DNA of 64,000 bases, from positions 620,001 to 684,000 of the forward strand of contig CAVXFM010000016.1 in the NCBI GenBank assembly GCA_963760985.1. The letters are read 5' to 3'. This stretch comes from JACRDG01 sp963760985 (lineage in GTDB: Bacteria; Desulfobacterota; Desulfomonilia; Desulfomonilales; Desulfomonilaceae). Each line of letters starts with the position of its first letter. Position 1 is the first letter of the stretch. The position numbers were made by a program, and so were the translations under genes. The notes under the pieces were generated by a model that was not told where the DNA came from, did no database searches, and saw only the letters and a program-made list of their open reading frames with translations. This document shows, piece by piece, positions 17,551 to 27,125 of this stretch.

Positions 17551-18297
17551 TCAGAAGTCCGTAGGAATGGGAAGATTGAGGACCATTCGCTCAGTGGTGA
17601 CGTGCACATCATAGCAGAGAACTTCCACGCCTTTGCGCCGTGCTTTCCGCAGCTCGACGCCGTAAACCGGGTCGATATGGTCCGCGGGGCTGAAGCTGGT
17701 CGCGTCCATGCGCTGAATGAGGAAAAACATCACTGCTCGATTGCCGAGGCGAACCTGTTCCTGCAATTCCTTGAGATGTTTCAGCCCTCTGGCTGTCACC
17801 GCGTCGGGAAAAGAGGCAGCGCCGGCCTCCACGAGTGTGCAGCTCTTCACCTCCACAAAGCACGGCTTCAGGTCCTGACGTTCCAGGACCAGGTCGATTC
17901 GGGAATGCTCGCCGCACTTCACTTCGCTCAGACAGCGTTCGTACCCGGACAGATCGGGCACAAGACCATCGGTAATCGCCTGTTTGACCAAAATGTTGGT
18001 CACAAAGGTGTTCACGCACACGAGAGAACCGGGCATGTCGATGAGTTCCCAGGTGTACGGGAGGCGTCTCTTGGGATTGGTGCTTTGAGAGAGGTACACC
18101 GGTCTGTCCGGCTCGGCACAACCTCTCATGCTCCCTGAATTGGCGCAGTGAGCAGATACCACGCTGCCGTCATCCAAGCGGACATCAGCGATAAAGCGTT
18201 TGTACCGTTTGAGAAGCACCCCACGGATGAGAGAAGGCCAGTTTAGTCCGGAACGGCTCCTAAGCTGAGGGGTAACGGAGAAAGGATCTGAACTCAT
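17551..18297 (-). CDS. sfsA: SfsA family nuclease
   Basis: 248 residues matching SfsA throughout: GVLLKRYKRFIADVRL, AHCANSGSMRGC, YTWELIDMPGSLVCVNT, RIDLVLE, CFVEVKSCTL and FPDAVTARGLKHL. The D...ExK pattern (RIDLVL / FVEVKS) is the metal-binding nuclease core of this family; E. coli SfsA binds DNA and has nuclease activity. It starts eight bases after the rnc stop, so it is probably the last gene of the coaD-aminotransferase-surE-rnc-sfsA operon. Confidence 0.92.
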   Translation of the reverse strand: MSSDPFSVTPQLRSRSGLNWPSLIRGVLLKRYKRFIADVRLDDGSVVSAHCANSGSMRGCAEPDRPVYLSQSTNPKRRLPYTWELIDMPGSLVCVNTFVTNILVKQAITDGLVPDLSGYERCLSEVKCGEHSRIDLVLERQDLKPCFVEVKSCTLVEAGAASFPDAVTARGLKHLKELQEQVRLGNRAVMFFLIQRMDATSFSPADHIDPVYGVELRKARRKGVEVLCYDVHVTTERMVLNLPIPTDF

Positions 18298-18305
18298 GCG
18301 GAACT

Positions 18306-19028
18306 TTACGAGACCGGTTGCTCATCCATGCGAGCCAGGGCCTCGCGGGCAGCTTTTTGCGCGGCTTCCCGCTTGTTGCGGCCGGTGCCTGATCCAAACA
18401 CTTCTTGCCCCAGGCATACCGCGACCGCGAACATCTTCTTGTGTTCTTCACCCCATTCCTCGACCACCGTGTACGTGGGGGTAATGCCGAATCGGGCCTG
18501 GGCCTTTTCCTGGAGAAGGCTCTTGGAATCCTCCATCCCCTCCCTGGTGGCGCATCGTTCGATCAGGGGATAGAAGTGACCTTCGATCATTTTCTCCGCG
18601 TGCGGAAAACCACCGTCCAGGTACACCGCCGCGATCACTGCCTCGAGTGTGTCCGCGAGGATGGAGTCACGATCCCTACAGCCGGACATCTCGTCCCCGC
18701 GGCCCATTCGAACGAATCGTCCCAGGTCGAGGTGTCTCATAAGTTGTGCCAGGGCCGCTCGATTGACAAGGCTCCCGCGTTTCTTTTGAAGTTCCCCTTC
18801 TTCTTCGTCCGGAAATTCCCTGTACAGGATGTCCGCGATCACAAGCCCGAGAACCGCGTCGCCCAAGAATTCCATGCGCTCGTTGTGTTCTTCACAGGTT
18901 TCCCTGTTCTCATGCCAGAAGCTGCGTCGAGTGAGTGCGCTCACCAAGATGGAAGGGTTGGTGAAGCGGTATCCGACAATCGCTTCCACTTCGTCCAATG
19001 ATTCTAGTATGTAACTGTCGCTCACCAT
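18306..19028 (-). CDS. rnc: Ribonuclease III
   Basis: 240 residues. The RNase III signature ERMEFLGDAVLGLVIAD is present with its acidic metal ligands, a second catalytic region lies in DRDSILADTLEAVIAAVYLD, and the C-terminal double-stranded RNA-binding domain ends in SGTGRNKREAAQKAAREAL. It processes rRNA and cleaves structured RNAs. The ATG lies inside the end of surE (7-base overlap), indicating coupled translation. Confidence 0.95.
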   Translation of the reverse strand: MVSDSYILESLDEVEAIVGYRFTNPSILVSALTRRSFWHENRETCEEHNERMEFLGDAVLGLVIADILYREFPDEEEGELQKKRGSLVNRAALAQLMRHLDLGRFVRMGRGDEMSGCRDRDSILADTLEAVIAAVYLDGGFPHAEKMIEGHFYPLIERCATREGMEDSKSLLQEKAQARFGITPTYTVVEEWGEEHKKMFAVAVCLGQEVFGSGTGRNKREAAQKAAREALARMDEQPVS

Positions 19029-19795
19029 GTGTCCGGAGGAAATGCTAATTGTGCCGCGTACGCGTGTGCAGTGAGGTCATAGTAAAGGGGAGTCACGGAG
19101 ACATATCCCTGCTGCACCGCGACCGCATCGACTGTTTGATCGGTTTCTTCTGAGGGCGCCTCTCCTGAGAGCCAATAATACCGATTTCCGCGAGGGTCCT
19201 CGCGCTGCTCGAAGCTTTCTCGAAATCGAGAGAGTCCCTGACGGGTCAAAATAAATCCTTTGATCTCTTCAGGGGGGAGCGCTGGAATGTTGACACTCAG
19301 CGCCACCCCACGCGGAAGACCGTACTGAAGTACCCAGTGAGCCAATCTCTCGATATGCGGGAGCGTCCACTGGAACGGAGGGTCCTTTTTCTGAGCAAAG
19401 GAAACGGCCATGGCGGGTACGCCCAGAATCGCGGCCTCTGTGGCCGCGGACACTGTGCCCGAATAGAGCACGTTTATGCCCAAGTTCGCTCCGTTGTTAA
19501 TTCCGGAAATCACCAGGTCCGGCTTTGTCGGCAAAAGAGAATGCAGCGCCAACTTGACAGAGTCCGCGGGTGTGCCGCTTATGGCATATCCGTAAAATGT
19601 CCCTTCCTTGGCTACTTCTCGGGCCTTGATAGGATCGTACAGTGTGATCGAGTGGCCCACCGCGCTTTGTTCCGATTCCGGCGCAACGATACTGACTCTG
19701 CCGATCTTGAGAGCTGCCATGCGCAGGTATCTCAGACCATCGGCATGGATGCCGTCATCGTTGGTAAGCAGAATCAGAGGGCGAGAATCCGTCAT
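19022..19795 (-). CDS. surE: 5'/3'-nucleotidase SurE
   Basis: 257 residues with the SurE metal site ILLTNDDGIHADG at the N-terminus, VSIVAPESEQSAVGHSIT, the SGTPADSVKLAL segment and ISGINNGANLG. The family dephosphorylates nucleoside monophosphates and short polyphosphates. Its start is one base after the aminotransferase stop, and its stop overlaps rnc, so it sits in the middle of a compact operon. Confidence 0.95.
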   Translation of the reverse strand: MTDSRPLILLTNDDGIHADGLRYLRMAALKIGRVSIVAPESEQSAVGHSITLYDPIKAREVAKEGTFYGYAISGTPADSVKLALHSLLPTKPDLVISGINNGANLGINVLYSGTVSAATEAAILGVPAMAVSFAQKKDPPFQWTLPHIERLAHWVLQYGLPRGVALSVNIPALPPEEIKGFILTRQGLSRFRESFEQREDPRGNRYYWLSGEAPSEETDQTVDAVAVQQGYVSVTPLYYDLTAHAYAAQLAFPPDTW

Positions 19796-19796
19796 C

Positions 19797-20981
19797 TCAG
19801 CTCAGCTCTGCGCAGGCTTTGCGAATCCGCTCAAGTCCCTTGAGTATGGTTTCCTCGCCGGTAGCGAACGAGAGCCGAATGTGATCGTCCGAACCAAACG
19901 GGCCGCCCGGCACCGCAGCCACACAATGGCGCTCGAGCAGATAGGTCGCAAAGTCAGTGGAATTTTCGATGCCGTTTCTTCCAAGTAGGGCTGCGACGTT
20001 CGCGAAGACATAGAACGCGCCATCCGGTTTCACTGCGGAAAGCCCCGGTATCTTGTTCAGTTCCTCGATCATGAGGTTTCTGCGCCGTTCGAAGATCTCG
20101 CGCATGCGGGAAACCTCGTCCTGGGAGCCGATAAGGGCCTCGACCGCCGCTGCCTGAGCCGTGTTGCTCGGGTTGGACGTGGATTGGCTCTGGATATTGG
20201 TAACCGCTTTCACCAGCTCCGGCTTGCAGCACGCCAGGTATCCGATGCGCAAGCCGGTCATTGCATAGGTCTTGGACACCCCGTTGACCACAAGAGAACG
20301 TTCTTTCATCCCTGGCAACGACGCGAACGGAACGAATGTGCGTGTGTCGTAAATCAGCTTGTCATAGATGTCATCCGATATGACCAGGAGATCGTGCTTC
20401 TGGGCCACGCGAGCGAGTTCCTTGAGGACCTCTTCCGGGTACACAACCCCTGTGGGATTGGACGGCGAGTTGATCAGCATGGCTGTGGTCCTGGGGGTGA
20501 TGAGCGCTTCCACCTCCTTCGGATCGGGAAGGAAGCCATTCTCTTCTCGCGTCTGGACGATGACCGGGTTGCCTCCGGAAAGCGCGACCATCTCGGGATA
20601 CGACACCCAATAGGGTGCGAAAATCAGCACTTCGTCACCCTCGTCTACGATGGCCTGAAAAATGTTGTACAAACTGTGTTTCGCTCCGCACGAGACGACG
20701 ATCTGATCCGGCTGGTAATCCAGACCGTAGTCCTCTGAAAACCTTTTTACCACTGCCTTCTTGAGGTCTAGGATTCCTCCCACGGGAGTGTAAAACGTCT
20801 CACCTCGATCGAGGGACCGCTTGGCCGCGTCCCTTATATGAATGGGGGTCGGGAAATCAGGCTCGCCCGCGCCAAAGCCGACCACATCCACGCCCTGACT
20901 CTTGAGTTCCTTTTCTTTGGCCGAGATGGCCAGCGTGGCAGATGGTTTCAGTAAGCGTGCTCTTTGCGAGAGGGTCTTCAT
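19797..20981 (-). CDS. aspC: PLP-dependent aspartate-type aminotransferase
   Basis: 394 residues, class I/II aminotransferase of the thermophilic (gamma-subdivision) AspAT type. Visible are FGAGEPDFPTP, the YTPVGGILDLKKAV segment, NSPSNPTGVVY (substrate/PLP Asn), ISDDIYDKLIYD (PLP Asp/Tyr), SKTYAMTGLRIGY (Schiff-base lysine) and a C-terminal HIRLSFA with the carboxylate-binding Arg. It probably makes aspartate from oxaloacetate and glutamate; prephenate as co-substrate is possible in this subgroup. ATG 20981 lies 8 bases after AGGAG; GTG 20984 is an alternative and overlaps the coaD stop. Confidence 0.9.
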   Translation of the reverse strand: MKTLSQRARLLKPSATLAISAKEKELKSQGVDVVGFGAGEPDFPTPIHIRDAAKRSLDRGETFYTPVGGILDLKKAVVKRFSEDYGLDYQPDQIVVSCGAKHSLYNIFQAIVDEGDEVLIFAPYWVSYPEMVALSGGNPVIVQTREENGFLPDPKEVEALITPRTTAMLINSPSNPTGVVYPEEVLKELARVAQKHDLLVISDDIYDKLIYDTRTFVPFASLPGMKERSLVVNGVSKTYAMTGLRIGYLACCKPELVKAVTNIQSQSTSNPSNTAQAAAVEALIGSQDEVSRMREIFERRRNLMIEELNKIPGLSAVKPDGAFYVFANVAALLGRNGIENSTDFATYLLERHCVAAVPGGPFGSDDHIRLSFATGEETILKGLERIRKACAELS

Positions 20982-20983
20982 CA

Positions 20984-21520
20984 CTATCGCTCCTGCGAGT
21001 GGATTTGGTTTATTCTTGCGCTTTTCGCATTATTCTCCCTGGGGAACTTCTTCCTGAGGGCTCCCAGCACGTATTCGGGCACCAGTCCTTCCGGAGACCC
21101 GCCGGCCAGGACCGTGGCTTTGATGATGCGAGAACTCACGTAAAGGTACCTGTGAGCGGTCATGAGAAAAAAGGTCTCTATTTTGCGGCTAAGCTTGCGG
21201 TTCATCAGAGCGAGCTGAAACTCGTATTCGAAATCCGACACTGCCCTGAGTCCGCGGACAATAGCGTGAGCCTTTTTCCGTTCTGCGTATTTCACCAGGA
21301 GCCCCTCGAACGAGTCGCATTCGATACGGGGATCGCCGTTCACGCTTCGACTTATCATGTCCAGGCGCTCTTCGAGAGTGAACATAGTTTCTTTCTCAGG
21401 GTTCACTCCAAGGGCCACGATGACGCGATCGAACACGCCCAGCGACTTGCGGATTATTTCCAAATGCCCGTTGTGAAACGGGTCGAATGTTCCCGGATAC
21501 ACAGCAACTCTCTTAGCCAT
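20984..21520 (-). CDS. coaD: Phosphopantetheine adenylyltransferase
   Basis: 178 residues. The nucleotidyltransferase motif VAVYPGTFDPFHNGHLEII opens the protein, followed by FDRVIVALGVNPEK, the VRGLRAVSDFEYEFQLALMN block and TAHRYLYVSSRIIK, all diagnostic of CoaD. It catalyses the fourth step of coenzyme A synthesis. An open frame extends upstream to 21646, but conservation begins at MAKRVAVYPG, so ATG 21520 is chosen. It is the first gene of the operon through sfsA. Confidence 0.95.
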   Translation of the reverse strand: MAKRVAVYPGTFDPFHNGHLEIIRKSLGVFDRVIVALGVNPEKETMFTLEERLDMISRSVNGDPRIECDSFEGLLVKYAERKKAHAIVRGLRAVSDFEYEFQLALMNRKLSRKIETFFLMTAHRYLYVSSRIIKATVLAGGSPEGLVPEYVLGALRKKFPRENNAKSARINQIHSQER

Positions 21521-21772
21521 CGCCTCGATTTCCCGATCAGTGATGGCGGCCCGAACACTCGGGTCGCTTTTAAAGCCATTCTTACGTTGATCAGATCGTC
21601 GGCCCACGCAGTGCGGGAGAAGCACCCGCATGAAATCCGACCCCAAAAGCGGCCTGCCTGCCGATCAGCACCGGACACACACGCAAGCGACGCTCCTTCC
21701 TGCTGGCACGTCCGTAAGGGGAAACGACCCGCGAAGTGTTTCCCTGGCACGCACAAGGATCATGAACACAGG

Positions 21773-22336
21773 TCAACCGGCACGTGAGGCCAAGCGGAAG
21801 ATTTCTATCATGGTTCCACCATATTTCCTTGAAAAAAGCTCTTCCAAGGTGCCGGGCAACATAAGCTCCGCTGAATGAGCGTCTCTTTCTACCACGAGAA
21901 GCCCTGGGGCTTCCAATAGGTCGAGGAAGAGAGGGGCGGAAACTACTCTGGCAATCCAGTCGCTCGCGTAGGGGGGATCCAGGTAGATAATCCGGAATTT
22001 GTCATGTGCCGCAGCGAGTTTGTTCAACGCGATCATCGCTGTGGTTGAGAGCAGCATTACCCGATCAGTTAGCCCGAGAGTGCGCACCGTTTGCGCCAAA
22101 GACTCAACGACTCTGCGATCGCTGTCTACGAATACCGCGGAATGAGCCCCGCGACTGAGCGCCTCCAGACCAAACGCGCCCGTGCCTGCGAACAACTCCA
22201 ACACCCGGCTGCCTTCAACGGTGCTGCCGAGCGTGCTGAACAGAGCCTCGCGGACCCGGTCCGTGGTGGGGCGAACGGTTTTTCCCCGTGGAACCTTCAA
22301 CCGCACGCCTTTGAAACTGCCGGCAATAATTCTCAT
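21773..22336 (-). CDS. rsmD: 16S rRNA (guanine-966-N2)-methyltransferase
   Basis: 187 residues. MRIIAGSFKGVRLKVPRG and RPTTDRVREALFSTL are the RsmD N-terminal signatures, VLELFAGTGAFGLEALSRGA the AdoMet site, and IIYLDPPYASD the catalytic NPPY-type motif. It methylates G966 of 16S rRNA. The rsmD-coaD order is common in bacteria, though here about 250 bases separate them. Confidence 0.95.
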   Translation of the reverse strand: MRIIAGSFKGVRLKVPRGKTVRPTTDRVREALFSTLGSTVEGSRVLELFAGTGAFGLEALSRGAHSAVFVDSDRRVVESLAQTVRTLGLTDRVMLLSTTAMIALNKLAAAHDKFRIIYLDPPYASDWIARVVSAPLFLDLLEAPGLLVVERDAHSAELMLPGTLEELFSRKYGGTMIEIFRLASRAG

Positions 22337-22631
22337 CTCTCAAACCCATTCATATACCTTGTTTGCTCGACGGATTCAAGAGCGAACCACCTCAGTTTCG
22401 TCACAAGAAGTGTTCTTGACGCGGATCATGCTGCAGACCTTGCGATAATCTGACGTGAGCGATTCTCCTCCTTTGGGCATGGCGACAGAGCAATCGTCCC
22501 CTGCTGCCGTGGTATCGTCGCGCGGTGACTTCGCTTGGTTCGCATTGAGGGACACCTCCTGCGAAGCAGATTCAGGAATCGAGAGACGCACGAATAGGGC
22601 GGAGCAAGGATTGACGCGCAAACGACTTCAT

Positions 22632-22913
22632 TCATGAGCAAAAATCCTCGGTTTCTCCGGGTGTGCGTTCCAGGAGTTGGGAAAGCTTTTCCAGTTGCTC
22701 TTCCTGCTCTCGCACGGATTGCTCCAGACTCTCCATCCGTTTCTTGATCCAGACAAAAGCAGCGCCGACGAAGGACACAAAGAGAAGACAGGCTACGAGT
22801 CTGTCGTCTATCCGGTTCGCGAAGAGCGCTGACACAAGCGGTCCCAGGGTCACATACGAGTACAAAAGGGTCTTCAACTCGTCGATTTGCTGACTGGCCA
22901 GCTCATTGGGCAT
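22632..22913 (-). CDS. Small membrane protein with coiled coil
   Basis: 93 residues, function unknown. There are probably two hydrophobic stretches (LLYSYVTLGPLVSALFA and LVACLLFVSFVGAAFVWI), followed by a heptad-rich helix (ESLEQSVREQEEQLEKLSQL) that would extend into the cytoplasm. No strong ribosome binding site precedes ATG 22913. It is divergent from the thiamine-binding-type gene. Confidence 0.5.
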   Translation of the reverse strand: MPNELASQQIDELKTLLYSYVTLGPLVSALFANRIDDRLVACLLFVSFVGAAFVWIKKRMESLEQSVREQEEQLEKLSQLLERTPGETEDFCS

Positions 22914-23038
22914 AACAAGGGAGTCCTCTCATGGGGTACGCATTCTTCTTACTATATGATATCGTGGGGCTCTGCACGGAGCGTTTTTCACTGAGTCGCG
23001 GGATCGACACATGGATCAAGCGACAGTTGGGGGACAAT

Positions 23039-23347
23039 ATGTTGGCAGAACTGAGCGTCGTTCCTCTGGACAAAGGGCACGAGGGCCTGAGCCGATGGGT
23101 GTACCAGTCCATACGAATTATCGAGGAAAGCGGGCTGGATTACGAACTCCATGCCATGGGCACTCTGATCGAAGGCCCGGCTGATCGCGTGTTTGACGTG
23201 ATACGGAAATGTCACGAAAACATGGCTGCGCAGAGCGACCGAGTGGCTACGTACGTGAAGATCGACGATCGCAAGGGGGTTCAGGGCTGCATCAGGCGCA
23301 AGGTCAGGTCGGTCGAGGACAAACTTGAGAAAGGGCAGAAAGAATAG
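23039..23347 (+). CDS. Thiamine-binding protein-like (MTH1187/YqgV family)
   Basis: 102 residues. MLAELSVVPLDKGHEGLSRW and YELHAMGTLIEGPADRVFDVI followed by VATYVKIDDRKG fit the MTH1187/YqgV family, small ferredoxin-like folds, some of which bind thiamine-type ligands. The open frame begins earlier (22931) with an unrelated 36-residue segment containing DIVGLC and FSLSRGID; the usual family length of about 100 residues favours ATG 23039. The upstream ATG has a better GGGAG site, so a longer form cannot be excluded. Confidence 0.75.
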   Translation: MLAELSVVPLDKGHEGLSRWVYQSIRIIEESGLDYELHAMGTLIEGPADRVFDVIRKCHENMAAQSDRVATYVKIDDRKGVQGCIRRKVRSVEDKLEKGQKE

Positions 23348-23404
23348 TCCTGAAGCAATCGGCTTGCCAAATCCGAAATCAACTCTTTTGGCCGAGAGCG
23401 CCCT

Positions 23405-23923
23405 ATGACCCAGTATCATACTACGGATAACGAGATCCTTGAGATCGTAGATTATGACGACCGCGTGGTCGGAACCGCGACTCGTCGCGAAATTCACGAG
23501 AAGGGCCTCGTCCACCGCGCGGTGCACATCTTCGTCTTTAACACCCGCGGAGAAATCTTCGTCCACCGACGGTCCGCGACGAAGGATCGGCATCCGCTGC
23601 AACTGGACTCATCCGCGGCAGGTCACGTGGACCCTGGTGAGTCGTACGAGGCCACGGCCCGCCGGGAGCTGGAAGAAGAACTGGGAATCGACGCACAGGT
23701 GACAAGGGTGCTTTCGGTCAAACCGCACGCGCACACGGACAATGAGCACGTGGTTCTCTTTTCTACCGTTACCGACCAAACGCCTGTCCTGAACGAGGAG
23801 GAGATCATATGGGGCGAATTCATGACACCAGAGCGTGTGACGGAATTGATGAACGCCAATCCGGCTGACTTTGTCCCCGCGTTTGTGCTCTTGTGGCACC
23901 TGTTCATTGAGAGGCACACATGA
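23405..23923 (+). CDS. Nudix hydrolase (IDI/YfcD-like)
   Basis: 172 residues. The Nudix box is complete: GHVDPGESYEATARRELEEE ending in LG, with the metal-binding Glu residues. The N-terminal EILEIVDYDDRVVGTATR and LVHRAVHIFVFN match the YfcD/isopentenyl-diphosphate isomerase-like subgroup, which hydrolyses nucleoside diphosphate compounds. Its stop overlaps the dtd start by four bases (ATGA), so they form a coupled pair. Confidence 0.9.
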   Translation: MTQYHTTDNEILEIVDYDDRVVGTATRREIHEKGLVHRAVHIFVFNTRGEIFVHRRSATKDRHPLQLDSSAAGHVDPGESYEATARRELEEELGIDAQVTRVLSVKPHAHTDNEHVVLFSTVTDQTPVLNEEEIIWGEFMTPERVTELMNANPADFVPAFVLLWHLFIERHT

Positions 23924-24361
23924 GAGCTGTCGTTCAGAGGGTACTGCGCGCTTCGGTCTTCGTGGACGGTCGGACCGTCGGTCGCATCGGGCACGGTCTG
24001 TTGGTACTGCTGGCTGCATCGCGAGAGGACGGACCCGAGCAGGTCCGCTGGATGGCTGAGAAGCTGCCGGGCCTGCGCGTTTTTGGTGACCAAGACGGGA
24101 AGATGAATCTCAGCCTGCTGCAAGTGGGGGGCGAGATGCTCATCGTTTCCCAATTCACTTTGTACGGCGATTGCCGAAAAGGGAAACGTCCTTCGTACGC
24201 GCACGCCGCGCGGCCGCAAGAGGCAGAAACCCTGTACAAGGGGTTTCTGCGACGCGGTGCGGGACCAAGGAGTTCCTGTCCAGGAAGGCGTGTTCGGCGC
24301 GATGATGGAAGTGGAACTGGTCAACGACGGACCCGTGACCTTGATCCTGGACGCTCCGTGA
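23920..24361 (+). CDS. dtd: D-aminoacyl-tRNA deacylase (frameshifted)
   Basis: MRAVVQRVLRASVFVDGR and LIVSQFTLYGDCRKGKRPS identify Dtd, which removes D-amino acids from mischarged tRNA. The frame holds to ...ETLYKGF; dropping C24247 then gives CDAVRDQGVPVQEGVFGAMM and ELVNDGPVTLILDAP with a stop at 24359-24361, the exact family C-terminus including NDGPVTL. Without the correction a spurious tail runs to 24447. The intact length would be about 146 residues, as usual. Confidence 0.9.
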
Positions 24362-24388
24362 TTCCCGAGAAAAGCTGCGGTCGCGAAA

Positions 24389-24892
24389 TCACTGCGAGGT
24401 TTTGCTCAGCTTCGTCCTCACAGGAACCCGGCCGTCCCCGATGGTGACATAGAACTGTTGATCGACCTCATCCCATGCGATGTAGCGTGCCACCTGATAG
24501 TACGCGGCCCGAGAAAATCGTGCGTGAAAAGCTCCCTCTTTTACGTCGGTATACGGGATGTTTTCGTCGCCGATCCAGAACCGGTCAGGAGAGAATGGTT
24601 CCACGGTGCCGTCATTGAGTTCGAGCGACAAATCCCCATTGCTCTGCTCCGTCACCCGTTGCACCACAAAGGGAGCGTCTTCAACTTCCACCTGGCATAT
24701 TTCACGACCCAGCCTCACCAGGTACTGACTATCGGCTGTCTTCTCCAGCATCAGATTAAACTGTTTGAAGATGAGCGGGTGAATGATCTCCACGCCGTTT
24801 TGGAACCATCGGCCCTCTTTGTCGATGAAGAGCCTCAGGTAAGGCGTGGCGTCGAAGATTTTGTCGGATGTCTTATCAGGAGGTTGTGTCAT
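24389..24892 (-). CDS. DUF1285 family protein
   Basis: 167 residues. KEGRWFQNGVEIIHPLIFKQF, the DSQYLVRLGREICQVEVEDA stretch and PFVVQRV, followed by an all-beta C-terminal half, correspond to the DUF1285 family, whose function is not established. ATG 24892 is preferred over GTG 24898. The first 17 bases overlap the end of the upstream lytic transglycosylase gene, so the two are probably co-translated. Confidence 0.75.
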   Translation of the reverse strand: MTQPPDKTSDKIFDATPYLRLFIDKEGRWFQNGVEIIHPLIFKQFNLMLEKTADSQYLVRLGREICQVEVEDAPFVVQRVTEQSNGDLSLELNDGTVEPFSPDRFWIGDENIPYTDVKEGAFHARFSRAAYYQVARYIAWDEVDQQFYVTIGDGRVPVRTKLSKTSQ

Positions 24893-27125
24893 TCCCACTC
24901 CGCACGGGACAAATTACCAGTGAGCACCTTATACGTTGATGCGTGGGCGCGGTCACGGATTCGCAAAGGAGGTACCGAGCGGTACGCATTGCATCGGTCG
25001 AGAAAAGGGCCTCCCGTATGGCGATTCCCGTAGATCCTTTTTGCCCTACCACAGGCCCGCGAGGTCGTTCTTCCTGTGCAATTGGGCGTACCGCGCGATA
25101 CCCTGCCAGCACTTGCTTCACGTACAATCGAGTCTCACGGAAAGGGATGTGCTCGATGAATTCATCCTGTTTCATCTTGCCGTTTCTCTTCATCCAGGTC
25201 CGCACTTTTCGGATGTCTGCATTGTATGAAGCGACCGCGGGCACGAGCTTGCCGTGGAAAGTGCTGAGATTCTTCGCCAGGACGCGTATACCGAATTCCA
25301 AGTTCCGCTCCGGATCCAGGATCTCCGCTATCGCTCGCGCAGGCACCTTGCCCTTTTTCGGCGCGAGACCCGCAGCGCCGGGGGTGACCTGCATGAGCCC
25401 CAGAGCGCCTGCCGGAGAAACCGCATCCGCATCGTACCGGCTTTCCTGGCGAATGATGGCCCAAATCAGATGGGGATCCACCGCGTGCTTCTGCGCGAGC
25501 CGGACGGTTTCTGCGAAAAGGACTCGTGGATAGGCCATCTCCACAAATTCACGAGGAGCAGTAGGCGGGGGGGTCTCCATGAATGGGCCGAATGCCGAGA
25601 AAAGCACGTCGAGCGCTATCTTGTACTGATGCGCACCATACGCGGCACGAGCAGTGAGGAATGCGATCGCGGGCGAAGATCGCATTGACTTTGGAAGCGC
25701 GGCCAGGTTCATGAACGCAAACTCGTGGAGTCCCACCTCCATCAGCTTTTCCGCAGCCGCAACCAAATGGTTCTGGCTTTGCTCGAGGGTCAGTTTCACG
25801 TTCGGGAACGGCCGCTCGGTTTTCCTTTGCGGATTGAGCGAAACCTTCATGGCCTTGAGCTGACGGGCGGATTCAAGACCGTAGTATTGGAACGGGTGGC
25901 TCTCTGCCAGCTCTTTGAGGAGCGCCTGAGCCTCCTTGGGCCGGTTTGCGGACTTGAGAGACTTGGCTTGCCAATATTTCGACGCGCTCGCCAGCTTGCC
26001 CGTGGCAGCGGACTGACGGACGTTTCGAAACGCTTCGGCCGCTTGTGCAAATTTCTTTTCCGAATACCTGATCCACGCGATTCTCCATCTTGCCTGGGAA
26101 GCGAGCGAGGCATCCGGGTGCGTCTTCAAAAGACGATCAAACGTGGAAAGAGCCGCGTCAAATTTGTGTTTCTCGAAGTGGTAGTTCGCGAGGTTGAACA
26201 GTGCCTTTCTTTTCATGGCGATAGGGGCTTTTTCGATGAGCGCTTTCGAGCAGAACTCAAAGTCTTTGTCACGGTCGAGCCGCCAGTACACAAGGCTGAG
26301 AAGATGCAGCGCCTCCATACGGTCTTTGTCCGAGACCTGTCCCTTGAGCACCTCCTTGAGCATGGCTATGGCTTGCTGGTCCTTCCGATCCTTGTACAGG
26401 CAACGAGCCATCTTCAGCTTGAGGCCTTTGTCGTCAGGCTTGAGTTTCAACAACTCATGATACGCTGCACCGGCCAGGTCGAACCTGCCCTTCGCAGACA
26501 ACGCGTTGGCCCGTTCCAATTCCTCCGGCTCGGAAAACATCATCCGCGCTATCTTGCCGTGAAAAACCATCCACGCGATGCGTTCAGCAGCCTGGAGGCC
26601 TTCCACTGAGGCGGGATATTTCACAAAGAGTTTCCTGTATCCTGTCGCGGCGTCCGTATAGTGGGACAGTCGTCGGTCCAGCTCGGCGAGTCGTAGAATC
26701 AGGGCAGGCTTGTCCTTTTCCGATGCCTTTTGAAGCATGGCGTTGAGCAGAGGCTTTGCCTCAGGCTTATCCTGCCGGTACAGGGCCTCGACGAGCGCAT
26801 CCTGGGCAACGTGGGAATACACGGTGTGCGGATGGCGGCGGAGAAACTCCTTGAGAAGGAATTCGGCTTTGCCGTGTTCACCCTTTGCTGACCGGGCTTG
26901 TGCGAGAAGTAAGTAACTGACAGGACCATACAGTTTTCCGGGAAAGAGGTTGGCCCATACTTGTTGCGCTTGAATGAGATCTCCCCGGTCGAAGTGTCGT
27001 TTTCCTTCCTTGAACAGATAGTCCTGCATCGGTCCGGTTGAAACCGTGAGAGACAAGGCGTACTGCGGGATCGCTATGAAGATTAGCAATGCAGAGACGC
27101 ACACATACATCGATTTGCGAAACAC
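24876..27125 (-). CDS. slt: Soluble lytic murein transglycosylase with TPR-like superhelix
   Basis: 749 residues. A signal sequence (VSALLIFIAIPQYALS) exports it. A long alpha-superhelix of TPR-like repeats fills residues 35-520. The catalytic SLT domain follows: LIWAIIRQESRYDADAVSPA has the catalytic Glu, then GALGLMQVTP and VASYNADIRKV. It cleaves peptidoglycan between MurNAc and GlcNAc, giving anhydro ends. About 60 residues beyond the usual end overlap the DUF1285 gene and look non-conserved; a lost stop is possible. GTG 27125 has GAGGGGG at 9 bases. Confidence 0.9.
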   Translation of the reverse strand: MFRKSMYVCVSALLIFIAIPQYALSLTVSTGPMQDYLFKEGKRHFDRGDLIQAQQVWANLFPGKLYGPVSYLLLAQARSAKGEHGKAEFLLKEFLRRHPHTVYSHVAQDALVEALYRQDKPEAKPLLNAMLQKASEKDKPALILRLAELDRRLSHYTDAATGYRKLFVKYPASVEGLQAAERIAWMVFHGKIARMMFSEPEELERANALSAKGRFDLAGAAYHELLKLKPDDKGLKLKMARCLYKDRKDQQAIAMLKEVLKGQVSDKDRMEALHLLSLVYWRLDRDKDFEFCSKALIEKAPIAMKRKALFNLANYHFEKHKFDAALSTFDRLLKTHPDASLASQARWRIAWIRYSEKKFAQAAEAFRNVRQSAATGKLASASKYWQAKSLKSANRPKEAQALLKELAESHPFQYYGLESARQLKAMKVSLNPQRKTERPFPNVKLTLEQSQNHLVAAAEKLMEVGLHEFAFMNLAALPKSMRSSPAIAFLTARAAYGAHQYKIALDVLFSAFGPFMETPPPTAPREFVEMAYPRVLFAETVRLAQKHAVDPHLIWAIIRQESRYDADAVSPAGALGLMQVTPGAAGLAPKKGKVPARAIAEILDPERNLEFGIRVLAKNLSTFHGKLVPAVASYNADIRKVRTWMKRNGKMKQDEFIEHIPFRETRLYVKQVLAGYRAVRPIAQEERPRGPVVGQKGSTGIAIREALFSTDAMRTARYLLCESVTAPTHQRIRCSLVICPVRSGNDTTS

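Noticed and set aside
22376..22621. 81-residue minus-strand open frame between rsmD and the small membrane protein gene
   Set aside because: Low-complexity composition, no ribosome binding site and no similarity.
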